Of a stretch of DNA of 64,000 nt, positions 42,776 through 54,517 are shown piece after piece. The first letter of the stretch is position 1, and each line of letters starts with the position of its first letter. The translations under genes and the position numbers were made by a program. The stretch spans positions 3,906,001 through 3,970,000 of the forward strand of contig JAVHJL010000003.1 in NCBI GenBank assembly GCA_036971715.1. Direction: 5' to 3'. Source of the stretch: Arthrobotrys musiformis (Eukaryota; Ascomycota; Orbiliomycetes; Orbiliales; Orbiliaceae). The notes under the pieces were generated by a model. The model had not been told where the DNA came from and did not search any database. It was given only the letters and a program-made list of their open reading frames with translations.

Positions 42776-44513
42776 TTACGCTCCCTCCTCCTCCAGCCCC
42801 TCAATTTTGACGTCGATGTCGCCTTCTCCCCGAGGGGTTGCTAGATCCTCCTCTTTAATAACGGTATCATCGTCCACTTGAGCTTGAGCGGGTCTCATAT
42901 CCGGACCGAGTTCACTCATTTGAAGCCGAGGGAGGAGGCTCTCTATCCGTGCATTTATCCCAAAGGTATCTATATCTTGGGCTACCCGGCCGGGCTCTGC
43001 CTGGATATCTGTGGAATCGACTTCAATTTTAATTGGCTCATTTCTGTATCTCCCTCTCAGTCGGTCCTGTGACTCTAAGGCATTCCTTTGTGTGTTTCCT
43101 TCGAGGGCTTCAATATTTGCTCTGTGGTGTTGTAAGTTTTCGTTATCTTCCCCCAGTTTAAGTCCAGCATTTTCGCTACCTCTAATGTTCTCTTCTTCAA
43201 TCTTTTCTTCAATTTGGTCTTCAATCTGGTCTTCGATTTCTTCTTCAATATCTTCTCCAATCTCCGCATCATATTCCTCTTCTATTCTCCCTGATGTCCC
43301 TTGGCTAGTGGTTTGGTGGATAAGAAAATTTAGATACTCGTCGAATTTGCTTTCGTCATTCTCAGAAGCCTCAGATGGATCACTGCCGGTTTCTCCATCC
43401 CTTTCGTATTCCGCCACGGTAACGCGGATCCGAACCTCGGTCTCTCTTTCATCCGCCGGAAGTTCGCGTAATTCTCTTTCCAACCTCCTTCGTAACAATA
43501 AATCCGCTAGTTGGAACGAGGGGAGGAGATGCATGGGGTGTTGCTGCAGTTTGACGAGTTCGTCGTTTGAGAGGAACTTGAGCTCAGACTCTAATTGTCT
43601 ATTAGCAATTTCTTGCTGAGATAGCAGCGCTGCACCTCCATACGATAGAAGGGAGTCGATAAACGGTGAAGATTCCATTGTGGTAGCTAGGCCTTTGCCG
43701 GCTTGGTCTGAAATCTGGCCAGGCCGAGGCCGTGTTAGTCCAGCAGCATTAGCTCGTAGGGTGCCTCTGGTCCCCTGCGACGGCCCTAGTTCGTAGAAAC
43801 TCGGCTCAAGGGCCGTTTCTAGATTATACTCCTGTCGCCGGCTCTCTTTCCTCTCTTTAACCACTTTTTCGGTCAGAGGCTCCGCCGGGTTCATGGAAAG
43901 TGTCTTTGCTTCTGTAAAAGATGGTGCTGCCTCTACTCCTTCTCTACTCGATCTCAGATTTGAATTAGCGGGGGTCGCGACGATCGAATTATACGCGATT
44001 AAAAACTCCGCCCGAGTGTTAACATCACGAAACCAATCACGGCTAGCCCGCAAGGCCACCATTTTTGATCTTTTGAATTAGGACCGATACCGTATTCTTC
44101 AAATTTGGAGAAATTGGCCTTCTGGAATGTATTCGGGGTCGGATAGAAATGGACGATTGCGCTGGGAAGTCGGTCGCAGGACATCCGCGTCCAAAATCCC
44201 AAATATTTAATCTGAACCCCGCCGGGTGAAGGGTTGAGATCCAAAATAGCAAAATCTTGCGGAGCGTTAGGGTTCCCTTGCACGATAGAGATGCCGTCGA
44301 AATCTCGGTTTTCACCTCCTGATTCGCGACTCCGCGACGGCATTTTCGTGCAGGTTTTCGGCGAATCATTGACGGGGCTATATTCAAGTAACCTCCTTGG
44401 AACATCGAATTTGTCCGCTTTATTGAAAGAAACTTGAATATCCAGGCGTATGTCAACGGTACGTTGAGCAGAATTGAGATGGCCAACCATTTTTGAAACA
44501 TGGATAAAGTCAT
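42776..44513 (-). pseudogene. Secreted acidic protein gene with two frame breaks
   Basis: Three overlapping frames read in order along one strand. Frame 1 starts at 44513 with a convincing signal peptide (FQKWLAISILLNVPLTYAW). Frame 2 (about 44440-44045) looks like the mature secreted domain, with KTCTKMPS, GGVQIKYLGFWTRMSCDRLPSA-type sequence and FSKFEEYGIG. Frame 3 (44062-42776) carries RDVNTRAEFLIAYN and a long charged tail with an acidic Ile-Glu repeat. Each change of frame equals loss of one base, and I found no GT..AG intron of fitting length at either place. Either the gene is decaying, or the assembly has single-base deletions, or the real model uses introns I missed. Function unknown; no named domain. 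Confidence 0.5.
43193..43255 (-). repeat. 12-bp repeat coding acidic IEE(D/E) units
   Basis: About five imperfect 12-base units of the form ATTGAAGACCAA inside the tail of the frame-broken secreted gene, coding a run of Ile-Glu-Glu/Asp-x units (positions about 265-290 of the third frame). Confidence 0.7.
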
Positions 44514-45038
44514 CATCTACTGGATCTGAGCGGCTAATCTAGCGTCTAAAGACCAAGATACCTTATATTTTATTCCATTTCGTAGAATTTCAGTATGGGA
44601 AAGATTAATCATATGGTTGTTGTAGGTTTGAACCTTATCAACGTTGTTGTGTGAGCACATTTCTCTATCTCCACGAGACTAATGGCCATTTTTACAATGG
44701 GAACAGCCAAGCGATTGATTTAAACGAGCCATATAGCGTGGAAAGGACCGCAATATAGAGAACTGCATAAGGGGCTACCAACAGCCCGCCGTATTGTCTG
44801 TAAGAACCAATCATCTGCTTCCAAAATATAGTTGCTTGATTATGCCATCAAGCTATATGGCAGGATTAGATTTGAATTTTTGTTTACGAATTCCATCTGC
44901 ATGAAAATGAACGAACCATGTCTATATTTACGATCGAATCTTTTAGAGATAGAAGTTTGGAATTTGCATTCGTCCCCTAAGAATTACACTTTGTAGGTTT
45001 TGGACGACCTTTAAAGAGATTAATAGATAGTTAGGGGA
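44514..45038. other. Intergenic region
   Basis: Divergent promoter between the frame-broken gene (-) and the two-exon gene at 45039 (+). No coding sequence seen. Confidence 0.4.
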
Positions 45039-45547
45039 ATGAGCCAAACTGGGTCGGAAACTGGGTCGGGGGTGAATTCAATTGAGACGGGGTGCCATAA
45101 AGGATTTGAGGGGTGCCGAGTACACTTTGATGCTTCTCTTCCTTGGAGCCATTCTCAGCGTAAGCACCTTGGCCTTGGGAAACATTAATTTACAGACTAA
45201 TATATTTCTCAGAAGGCTTTGTATACAGTAACTGGGCACCCGGATCCATAGCGAATTTCTTAAGTACTTGGAATGATATCCTGCAACAGAGAATATATCG
45301 AGTATACCTGTACTCCGCGGATCCGTATATTCAAGCTAGTCGCAAGATCAAGACCGAGGTTTGTCCTGGTTATAATAACGCCAAGGCCGAATCTTGGCAA
45401 TACCAATTTGGGAATAAGCTGAAGGCCAAATTAGGGATAGTGCGAACCCCACATGCACATTCCAACGCGAAGCTTGGTCATGAACTTGACATTGGGGCTA
45501 CGAAGTTCGAGCACGGTACATTGCGAAACTGTATAGGTCTCTTGTGA
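45039..45547 (+). CDS. Two-exon orphan protein
   Basis: Assembled from two short exons: 45039-45159 and 45213-45547, with a 53-bp intron (donor GTAAGC, branch GACTAAT, acceptor CTCAG); phases agree. The 151-residue product starts MSQTGSETGSGVNS and includes CRVHFDASLPWSHSQQGFVY across the junction, YSNWAPGSIANFLSTWNDI, TEVCPGYNNAKAESW and a C-terminal CIGLL. No signal peptide and no known domain. The end is uncertain: a further intron beginning GTATAG at 45531 could extend the protein by about 30 residues. The long open stretch of the second exon and clean splice sites support a real gene. Confidence 0.5.
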
Positions 45548-45877
45548 AGCACTATGTTATGATAGTCTACAATCAGGCCATTGTACCAGTGCATTTTCCT
45601 CGCTTGAAATCTATCCAGCTCGTACACTTTGGTGGGAATGCTTTGGGGGCTCCAGAAATGCAACAGCGTGATATCGCGTTACGCAAGGCTGAGGGTGCAT
45701 GCCGTGGCACAGCATGTCGTCTCGCGGCGCCGTCACACCGAATGTTGCCTGAAGTCTTCTCGAGTCTGGACAAATTTAAACTCCCGGGTATATTCTCACC
45801 AGCTGAAAACTTGTACCATCTCCTGGATCCTATTTATTGCGAGTTGACTGGACTTCAAAACCCCCAATCGATCCATC

Positions 45878-46637
45878 ATGGCTGCGTATTGCCGACGCTG
45901 CCAGCGCAGTTTCGTTCACAACCGTGCCTTCCAAGACCACCTCGACGACAGCTCACGCCATAACTTCTGCTTCGTTTGCGATGCGGATTTCCCGGATTCA
46001 GATGGTAGAGATCAACACCAGAGGGACCAACATAATGCTTGTTCCGACTGCGACAGGGCATTCGATACGCCATCGCAGCTGTCTGCTGTAGGGCCCAACT
46101 TTAATTGTCCCCACTAGGGTTTCCTTTTATGAGGGGAGAAATTGGCTAATGCTTTTGAACGTTGAATAGCATCTGAGATCCGAAAAACATGCCGGTAGAC
46201 AATACTCCTGCGCCTGCAACGAAGATTTCTCATCCCCAGCGGGAATACTTCTCCACATCGAAAGAGGCGGTTGCACGGAATACTCTGGCCACCAGCTGAT
46301 GCACCTAATAAGCGTCGGTATACGAAGAGATGCGACCGGTTACTGCAAACCCGGCGCGAACGTCACTATACCACCGAAAAGCATGTTCATGAAGGATCCC
46401 ATTAAGGCGATCCGACAGCAAATGCAAGGGCATACCAAAGTTGCCTACCATCAACGTAACCAAAACTATGTTTGCCAATACTGTTTGGACGAGTTCGAGT
46501 ATACCGGCGGACTTGGGAAGCATCTGGCCGAAGCAGACGCGAAGGAAGGCGATATTCGTTATGATTGCGACGATTGTGATAGGCAGTTTGACTTTCCGAG
46601 CGGTCTTTGTCAACATTATGAGAGCCGTTGCTGCTAA
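45878..46637 (+). CDS. C2H2 zinc-finger protein
   Basis: Exons 45878-46087 and 46170-46637, 82-bp intron (donor GTAGGG, acceptor AATAG), phase 0; 225 residues. The junction completes a finger: CSDCDRAFDTPSQL-SAHLRSEKH. Six finger-like units can be read: CRRCQRSF...H, CFVCDADF...HQRDQH, the split one, CACNEDF...HIERGGC, CQYCLDEF...HLAEAD and CDDCDRQF...HYESRCC. The first three keep Cys2-His2 ligands, the later ones have lost or replaced the last His. Short acidic fingers of this kind bind nucleic acid or protein; target unknown. Convergent with the Thr-rich secreted gene. Confidence 0.82.
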
Positions 46638-47162
46638 GCTGAGGGGGACTATTGCTAGGCGTTTATAGTTACCAGTGGTGTATTATGAAGGCGGAGTTAT
46701 TCGATCCTGTGATCACGGCATACCTTTTTTTTTTTCCGTTCATTTTTATCACTGCTCTGGACTCGGCCGACTGTGGCTTGCGAGGTAAGGCTGATGGCGT
46801 TTACTCGGCTTGACTTTGCTTTTTAAGGGCGATGTTCGGTCGGTTGCTTACGTTCTACCATCCGTTGTATACTATTGCTGAGCGAGCGTTTAGTACGGCG
46901 TGATTTCTGCAGCGTCTTCCACTTTATGATTTAGTCTCGCCATAGCATGTAGAGCAGTAATAAAACCGGCTAGAGGCTACGGCGCCTTCAAGTATTGTAG
47001 CTCCTCTCATAAAGAGGTTAGCACTACCTATGAATTGCTCGTCGCGAAGACGTACGTACAGGAATTTCCCGCATTATATTGCATTATTCGATACTATTAT
47101 TTAGGCAGTTAAAGCATTTGCCTCCTCAGAGTTTTTCTCATGAAGGGCACCGCCTCACCGAT
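46638..47162. other. Intergenic region between convergent genes
   Basis: 3' flanks of the zinc-finger gene (+) and the Thr-rich secreted gene (-). A T12 run lies near 46726. No gene. Confidence 0.4.
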
Positions 47163-48452
47163 TTACCACCACTGCGCAAACTTAAACGCCTTGCAGGCGG
47201 GACCATTGCTCACAATACCCTCCATAACAGTATTGGTAAACGTCAAATCGTAATCATGCGCCTTACACTGCTCCGGCGCGCTAGACGAAGCAATGATCAA
47301 CTCACACTTCGCAGTAAACTCCGGACACTCCTCCGGCCCAACGGGGGGTCCACGACACGGCTGCTCCCCCCACCAGGTTTGTGCGCGCCAAACACTACCG
47401 ATGCATGCGCCTTCTTGATCCCACGTATGGCATTTTGCGCAACAATCGTGGGAGGTCCCGTTGAACCAGATTGTTTGGATGTTTTCGTCCGGGGAGAAGT
47501 TGAGGTTGTAGACTGTGTATTTCCTATCCAGGAATGGGAGGGGGCTTTTGTTTCTTTCTCCGCAGGCGGCGTAGGCAGTTGGTACTGGGAGGTCATCTGT
47601 GGCGGTGGAGAGGTAGGTTGTTGTGTCGGTGTACGAGGTTAGTGTCCGTGTGAAGATGCTGCTTGCGAAGGCGACCTTGTATTTGCTGGTGTAGGTCGGT
47701 ACGACCTTTGTGGTAGATTTGGTGAGTGTTAGCAGGGGCAGTTGGATAGTCTTCGTTGTGGTGATTGTTTTTGTGGTTGTAGCGCCGGCTTTTGTGGTTG
47801 TCTTCCATAGATCGGTCGTTCCGGTCTTTGTGATGAAGATTTTAGTGCAGGTTATCGCCGTTGCGTACTTGCCGTTCGCGGGAACGGGTTCCACGATGGG
47901 TTTTGGTTTTGGCTCGGGTTCGGGTTCCGGCTCGGCGCTGCGACCGTGCAGCCAGGGGTCTTCGTCTGGTGGATACCGTGCCAGATGATTATCCACATCA
48001 TCATCAATAAATACGAATCCCGAGGGCGGGGGAATAACAACGTAAGGGTGGGTGATCGTAGAAGTGGTGACCGGTAGGGTGATCGTAGAAGTATAAATCG
48101 TCGTGGTTGCATGGACAGTGCGAATGTGAGTCGTCGTTCCTATCCATTTCGTGACCAAACTAGTGGTAGTACTGCTTTCCCAGATCGTCCTGTACTGTCT
48201 AACACTAGTAGTCCTGGTGACTGTCACAGTGCGCGTGGACTTTGGCTTTGACACCGTTTTCCAACGTGTAACCGTATACCGCGCGGATTTGTGAACGGTC
48301 TTAGTGACCTTCCGGACTTTGTTCGATGGAACGTAGACACTGCAGTAACGAGTGGCGCATGTCTGACTCGTGATGACCGTTCGTGAGGTAACGAACGACA
48401 CGAACGAGATCAAACTCACGATCAAAAGATTAAAACGTGAATGTCCAAACAT
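47163..48452 (-). CDS. Secreted Thr-rich, cysteine-containing surface protein
   Basis: Single exon, 429 residues, ATG at 48452, with a signal peptide (FNLLIVSLISFVSFVTSRT). Two Thr/Val/Lys-rich beta-like stretches (e.g. TTTIYTSTITLPVTTSTIT) are separated by a Pro-rich hinge containing an EPEPEPEPKPKP run. The C-terminal 130 residues form a cysteine-rich domain: AACGERN, DCCAKCHTWDQEGACIGS, QPCRGPP, EECPEF, KCEL, QCKAH, ACKAF. The CCxxC...C core is of the kind seen in apple/PAN-like carbohydrate-binding modules of fungi, but I cannot assign it. No GPI signal. Probably an O-mannosylated wall or adhesion protein. Confidence 0.85.
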   Translation of the reverse strand: MFGHSRFNLLIVSLISFVSFVTSRTVITSQTCATRYCSVYVPSNKVRKVTKTVHKSARYTVTRWKTVSKPKSTRTVTVTRTTSVRQYRTIWESSTTTSLVTKWIGTTTHIRTVHATTTIYTSTITLPVTTSTITHPYVVIPPPSGFVFIDDDVDNHLARYPPDEDPWLHGRSAEPEPEPEPKPKPIVEPVPANGKYATAITCTKIFITKTGTTDLWKTTTKAGATTTKTITTTKTIQLPLLTLTKSTTKVVPTYTSKYKVAFASSIFTRTLTSYTDTTTYLSTATDDLPVPTAYAACGERNKSPLPFLDRKYTVYNLNFSPDENIQTIWFNGTSHDCCAKCHTWDQEGACIGSVWRAQTWWGEQPCRGPPVGPEECPEFTAKCELIIASSSAPEQCKAHDYDLTFTNTVMEGIVSNGPACKAFKFAQWW

Positions 48453-51400
48453 AACTTCTTATAATATATTCGGCTATGTCCGGGTGGGACTGGGCACTCG
48501 TATTCGAGGCGACAAAAGAATATGTGTAGCGAACGTCAGCTTCGTTTGCGGCTGTGGAGGGAAACGAAACATTTCTTGACAAGGTGGGCGCACGACCCCC
48601 AGCTTTTTATTTTTTTTGAAAACGGGGTCTGCAAGTCTCGTTCGGAACTCGGAACTTGGAATCATGCGAATGTAAGGTGCATTTGGCAAAATTCAAGAGC
48701 GCACGCGATCCTGCATGGGAAGATTGCAAACCCATTTTCTTGGGTTACAGTGCGGCTTGAATCTCATGGCCTTAACCCCATACTGTAATATGACCATAGT
48801 TAGTGTATACGTGAATGATATTAAGCAATCGCAAGAACGAACAAGCTCACACCGCTTGGCAGTAAATAGTGCTTCTAGGCATTTTTGAGAGCCAATCAGA
48901 GAGAAGTTTCGCCGAAAGAGCGATGGTGCCGGCTGCAGATTCGCCTACTTTCGACGGATTGAGCTGGCCGGTCTGCTAATAACCCGGTGCTCAAAGTGGT
49001 AGTGGGATGGAGGCTCGAGGGGATTAATTTCGACTTCGCGCCTTAAGATATTGTCGATGATGCTTTTCTCCACAAGGCGTCGGATTCAAAATTTAAAACC
49101 ATGGCTAGGCACAGTAGTACAAAGTATATCGTCAGGAACGATACCAGGGAGTAAATGGGTCTTCAGAAAATCAACTTTCTTTGTACGACTCTGGACGTTG
49201 ACGAGTTAGTTGGTACAAAACATGGACGGTGGAGCCGCTGTGGGGAATGTCTAGTTAATAACTCTTCCAGTGGGTCTCGCGGGACTATCAACCCAAACTT
49301 ATTATTATGTAATGGAAGGGCTAACGTTATGTCAACGCCATCCTCGCCGAACCTGGTCTCGCAGTGCCAGCCGCCGAACCCCACGAGTCTGGAAATATCG
49401 ATATCGACATGTAAAAGCTAAGGGTGTTTTGGCGGAGAAACATACGTCTGAAGATCGAAGAAACTTTCAGGGTGCACAGGGGTTCCCAAAGGAGCAATAT
49501 ACCTCTTCCGGAACCAGCTGCAATTGGTCAAATTTAATAAATTACCAAATGTAGTAACTAATTACGACAACACACAAATTACTATTCCTCAAAGAGGTAA
49601 TTATTTATAAAGGAAATAGGTGAGCTTCAGTCGTCCGGCTGGACTGCAACAGGCAACACGATATTGAAGGTTGATTTTCAAATATCGTGGCCCACTTCTT
49701 TGCGGTAAATCCTTCAAGTTAATAGTAGCGAGTAAATAGCTATCATATTTGTCAACACGCCGGCTCGAAAACCATGCGCTTACGAACTTTAGGGTTTTGG
49801 GAGATTTCACCGTCACCCAATATAATACGTCAACACGCCAAATTTGAGAAGTGCCAGACACCGGTATTACCGGGTTCTATGTACCACGAAAAGGGCTACC
49901 CTCAGCTGATCGGTAAGTAGACCCGTTGGGATCTAACGTCTTAGATTAACGAATGATGTATTAATAAAGCTATTCTTTTAAGCACTCGTCTCCTATGATG
50001 CCTTGTAAATGTGAGTGTATATGTATACAGGCCACCTGTCCGGGCAGTCCGAGTGCTCTTGCAAGAGGAACCCTTGTCTGACTTAATCATATGTCGCGGC
50101 ATCGATATATATTCGCGCCTCAGCAAACCATCTCGGAATGGAATACCGATACTCAACGGAAGTGTAGGCCTCGAATTCTAGATCCGGCCTATAAATGAGG
50201 ATTATATATGAGAAATAGACACCACTAAAGTAATCGCAACCGCTCTCGCTCGTGCTATTTAATCATCCTACTATTCCAGACCTATTATACTAGCCCCATA
50301 AAAATTGCAGGTGCACTGAAGGGCACGTGTCAACGTAAATTGACTGAAGGTCTCTCTCGAAAATCTTGGGAATAAGGCAGTGTTACAATAATTTGTATTT
50401 TAAGTAAAAGCCTCCGCGAGTGTCCTCTGGGGAAACCATTGGCGAATGTATTTCACCTGGTTCAAGTTGATTGAGTGTTTTACCTTGATGTTACACTTTG
50501 AAGACTTTGGGTGGGAGTGCGAATGCGGGGCCTCGGAATTAAATTTGCGAAACCGCAGCGGGGTACCCACCCGCCTGTATTCCCGTCAATACTCCCCCGT
50601 TTCCTTTTATGGCGCTTGGTTTCCAAATATTTATTAATGCATTGACAACCCACCGTGTGAAGACGCGGATTTGCATATGCGGATTCGCAATCGCAATAAA
50701 CGGTGTGGTAACACCCCGGCTGAACACTGGATCTAGGGGCTTCGATCGATAAAGTGGCGATGCCTCACGCCGTATTGACTCTAGATCATACTAATTAGTG
50801 TTTGCAGGGTGCCGAAGGTGCCTTTAAGAATCAGCCACTTATATGCTTGTTCGGCACCGCGAGACCAGACTAATATACACTTAGGCTCTTTCGTACGAAA
50901 AAAACTGAATTGGGGCCTTTTACTCGGTAGCTGCCGCAATAGGTGTGAGCGCCACTGGGGTATTTGGTGCAGGAGCCGTCGCACTCGGTACAGGGATCAT
51001 CGTGCTAAGGCGGGGAGTCGTCGCACTCGGCGTGGGACTGGAGGCTATGTTACTTAGTCGTGTAGGCGGGCGTCCCGGACCCATTCGAATACAACGTTCA
51101 ACCAATACATTGTCTTCTACAGGCTAACCACTAGTATACAAACCGCATGATGTAAAATAGGCTAAGTTGTATTTCATCCCGCCTAAAAGAACTCCGCATG
51201 ACATAGGTGGTATAAGCAGCTTCGCAATCTCAGAGCGAATGCGACAAGCTGGTCGTTCTAGCTATATACGTTAGCGCAAGCTAGCCGCTAACGGAATAGG
51301 GTATATTGGTTATGACGGATAGTCACAGTGTATGCCTTCCTCTTTGTGACGTCTGGGTACGAGTCCATCTTCCTCCATAATTAGTATATAAAGTCCGCCA

Positions 51401-51599
51401 TCTGATCCAAACTCGTATATATAGATATGCCGTTTATTCACTTGACCATAGTTCACTGAATATATCGGAGCACCATCGAAATTTCCTGCCGGAAGTCTAG
51501 AAACTCCAAGCTCATATTTTTACATCTATTTGTCCTGACTTATCTTTATAACATAATCCCAACCCTACAATCCGTTAACCTTCGAGTAACAACGGCAAC
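48453..51599. other. Long gene-poor stretch
   Basis: 3.1 kb without a gene I can support; all frames are under about 95 codons. At about 50945-51105 the minus strand codes a short Pro/Thr/Ser-rich stretch (SPTPSATTPRLS) that may be a leftover of a gene. The sequence is AT-rich with scattered short palindromes. Start of the accessory-looking part of the window. Confidence 0.45.
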
Positions 51600-52213
51600 A
51601 TGAGCACAGCAGAGGTACCACCAAATTCCAATGCTGCCCAGCTTGGGTATATACCAGCCACTGTTGAAGAAATCAAGGCCGGCCAAGACTTTGTGGACAA
51701 TTTTCTGGCTGAATTTACGAAGCCTGAATTAGCGACCCATCTCATTCGCTTTAAAGGGTACGACTGGACGGCCGCTAAAAGTGCGAAGGGCATCCCATAT
51801 CTATACGGATCCAGGCCCGGCGACCCTCCGAGGAGCTTCTAGCCCAATATGACAAACCCGCCATCCACAATATTTTTGCCGGGGATTATTATTATACGCG
51901 ATTCGGCGAAGAATACTGGGCCATGCCATCACGCCCCGAGAGTAAATTTATCAATTCGCAGCCAGAATGCAAGAAGATCGCACTTGATTCTTACCTTTTA
52001 GTAAAAGACACGGTGTGTTACACGTTTTATTTCAATAACACTGGTGCTTGGTGGTTTTCGTTCAGCAACCAGTATTACAGCCCCGACCCCCGTCGCGATT
52101 CGTGGACTTGCACTACAATAAGGAATGGAGAGCACATAATTTTAGTGGGGAGCGGATGCGAAAAGGGTATATCCGATGCCTGCAGCACCCTCTCCAAACC
52201 GGTTAGAGGGTAA
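51600..52213 (+). pseudogene. Orphan gene with a frame break
   Basis: Frame 1 starts at the ATG at 51600 (MSTAEVPPNSNAAQLGYI) and runs 80 codons to IPYLYGSR. From about 51808 a second frame takes over with EELLAQYDKPAIHNIFAGDY, LVKDTVCYTFYF, NNTGAWWFSFSNQYYS and SWTCTTIRNGEHI, ending at 52213. The shift equals loss of one base near 51810-51820 (the GGCCCGGCGACCC tract). One GT..AG alternative (GTGGAC 51692 to CAG 51813) would also link the frames but would delete about 40 well-behaved residues. Joined length is about 204 residues, no known domain, no signal peptide. Cysteines occur only in the second half. Confidence 0.5.
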
Positions 52214-53472
52214 AAGCCCTGCGTTGAGCTAGAGGCCAGTATCTTGCCCTGCTATAGCTCATGCACATAACGGATACGCTAGAGTTCTCGTTGTTTTAAC
52301 TCAAGTTATTGATGTAGCCCATCAATCGCAAGTTTTTCTGTATTTTAGCAAGAGTCTTTACGAGTCTGCTCAATATATAAGGCTCTCTTCTGGCATAGCC
52401 TACTTCATGGCTCTAAATTTATAAACTGTTGGTAAGATTTCTGATAGATAAAGTCGCAACCTCTCTTCGATCTTGTCTGGCTGCTACCTTTTGCGGTTTG
52501 GATTTGAGGCCAACCTTGTCCTACCATAAAGTCAACGTTCAATAAGCTCTGATTCTGATATTGTATACGTATTCTTCGGAGTCTTATAACACGTTGATTT
52601 CGCAACGATCGAGCAGACAGAGGATGACTTTAAGAAGGTTGCCTTCTCTTCTACTTCTTGCCTTTGTCAGTTGGCGTGTGATTGAATTCGTAGGCCGTAT
52701 TGGTCTATTTCTCAGAACTATACGCCTTTGTCAGAAGTGATATATCAGATCTACCTCACTGCATTTCGTTTCACTATAAATTCGGGGACGCACGGGTACG
52801 AGACCAGGATGCACCGCCTCCAGTTATATGTATTGGCAAACCTTCCTGAGGAGGACAATTTGATCACTCACTCACTCATGATTCTCACATCCTTCTACCT
52901 ATAAGGGCCACTACCATTATCTAGTCTTAATAAATTTTACACCTTTAACTCTTTGTTTCTCGATCGCAGTGATAGGGAGTGCGAGTGTGGGATCCAACCT
53001 AAGCACAGAGGCAGCATGCAGCGTCGCAGAACAATGTTCAATGAAAACAGAAAATACCCCGCACTTCTGTTTATATTAAGGTCTAGTGGAGGGTTGATGG
53101 CGATATTTAGTGCCTACCACCGGCGTTGTCTAGTTTATGTATCGGCTTCGATTGTACCCAATGGGTTTCGCCGCCACATTCGTTTTGGATTTTCCGATAG
53201 TTACATGAATTAACTAGGATACGGTTGATTATAGGCTACTCTAGCTGACTCGATCTGAAGCCGGAAGTGTTTTTATGACCACGCAATTGGTGGTTACCCT
53301 TATGCTATATTGTTTTCAGCACGCGAAAGCTTAAGCCCCCGCTGTTACCCACTATTCAGGCACATATGCTACTGATTACTCCTTGAAACCTGACATCTAG
53401 ATAGATACCCAGCTATCTAGAACAGTCGAACTGTTAGTACCCAAAGCACTGAAATTTTAAATTCCATCCCGA
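52214..53472. other. Gene-poor stretch
   Basis: 1.26 kb, AT-rich, no frame above 90 codons with features. Nothing supported. Confidence 0.4.
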
Positions 53473-54427
53473 TCATCCAAGGTAAGGGTCCTCCTCTAGG
53501 TGAGCATAGGAACGAAACAACTTCTTTCGTAAAGGCCTATGAAGCGACAAAACGACGATAGTGACAATCACGTTGATGGCTGGAATATGTTTAAACTGGC
53601 GGAAGATCAAACCATCGATAATGTCCGCCGCACAATACACGATTAAGGCGGCGGCGAAGTTGCTGATCGCTTTGCGAACTTTAATTTCGAAGACCAAATC
53701 GATGCTGGTGATCCATCCTGCTCTCCATTGGGCGGCGATTATTCCGGTCGCATGCAATTGTGAGGCTTCAAAGAAGATTTTTGAGCCCTCAGTTGGGGTG
53801 GGCGTCGGTCGTTCTGGGTTAAACTGAGCAAGGATTGAGTCTTATGTAAGAATTTGGACACGATATAATGGTAGTTACTTTCGTAGGGGTATTCGGAAAA
53901 GATAGCAGTGTTTTTGTCAATCCTCTCTGTCTTGAAGTCTTGACGTCCGCGTATCCCGTTTGCTCTATCGAATTCGGAAAACAAGAGTATAGGAAACTTA
54001 CATAAATTATGACCCTTGCAACAGAGAATAATCGGAAGACTAGGGGTGACTTGCGCCGGATTTGGATAATATACTCCGAGTCTTTCGGGCTGCCGGGGAT
54101 GTATTCAAGTTTTATCGGTGGGTTGACGTCCCAACAGCCGTGTGATAGGAAGAATCTTACTGGGATATGGAGATATGAAGGAATTGGTTCTACCGTCGTA
54201 GAAGAGAAAGATCCACTGTGTCTTGGAGATTGTTGCAGGTTAACCATTTTGACTGCTTTGCACTTGCTTGACGAGGCCAAGCTGAGGTATATTTCGATTC
54301 GGTGGAGCTTTTGGTTATTATTGATGCGGTATATCTTTAGATAATGGAAATTGGTGAGTTGAAAGTCGCGGTGAAGTATAAGGTTAAACGGCCTTTTATC
54401 GAGGGACATTCGCTTCGACATGGCCAT
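53473..54427 (-). CDS. Orphan protein with C-terminal membrane hairpin
   Basis: Exons 53879-54427 and 53473-53823 with a 55-bp intron (donor GTAACT, acceptor GCTCAG; phase 0), 299 residues. The join reads FPNTPTK-FNPERPTPTPT. Start is the ATG at 54427; no in-frame ATG lies further upstream before a poly-G run. The N-terminal half contains SYLHIPVRFFLSHGCWD and KDSEYIIQIRRKSPL. The C-terminal half has two hydrophobic segments (FAAALIVYCAADIIDGLIF and INVIVTIVVLSLHRPL) and a basic end. A further in-frame intron with donor GTAAGT near 54003 is possible (63 or 75 bp). No family recognised, though the hairpin layout resembles the membrane segment at 58399-58842. Confidence 0.5.
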
Positions 54428-54503
54428 ATCGCAAATATATAAGGCGGAAATAAATACCAAATCTTTTAAGATTGAGAACCATGCACAGCGCTGATCCTTC
54501 CGC

Positions 54504-54517
54504 GGGGGGGGGGGGGG
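54504..54517 (+). repeat. 14-base G homopolymer
   Basis: An uninterrupted run of 14 G. Such runs are rare in fungal genomes, can form G-quadruplexes and are prone to length errors in sequencing. It lies about 80 bp upstream of the start of the membrane protein at 54427. Confidence 0.9.

Noticed and set aside
44414..44500. Short introns to explain the first frame change in the secreted acidic gene
   Set aside because: All GT..AG pairs tried either have the wrong length modulo three or remove the signal peptide.
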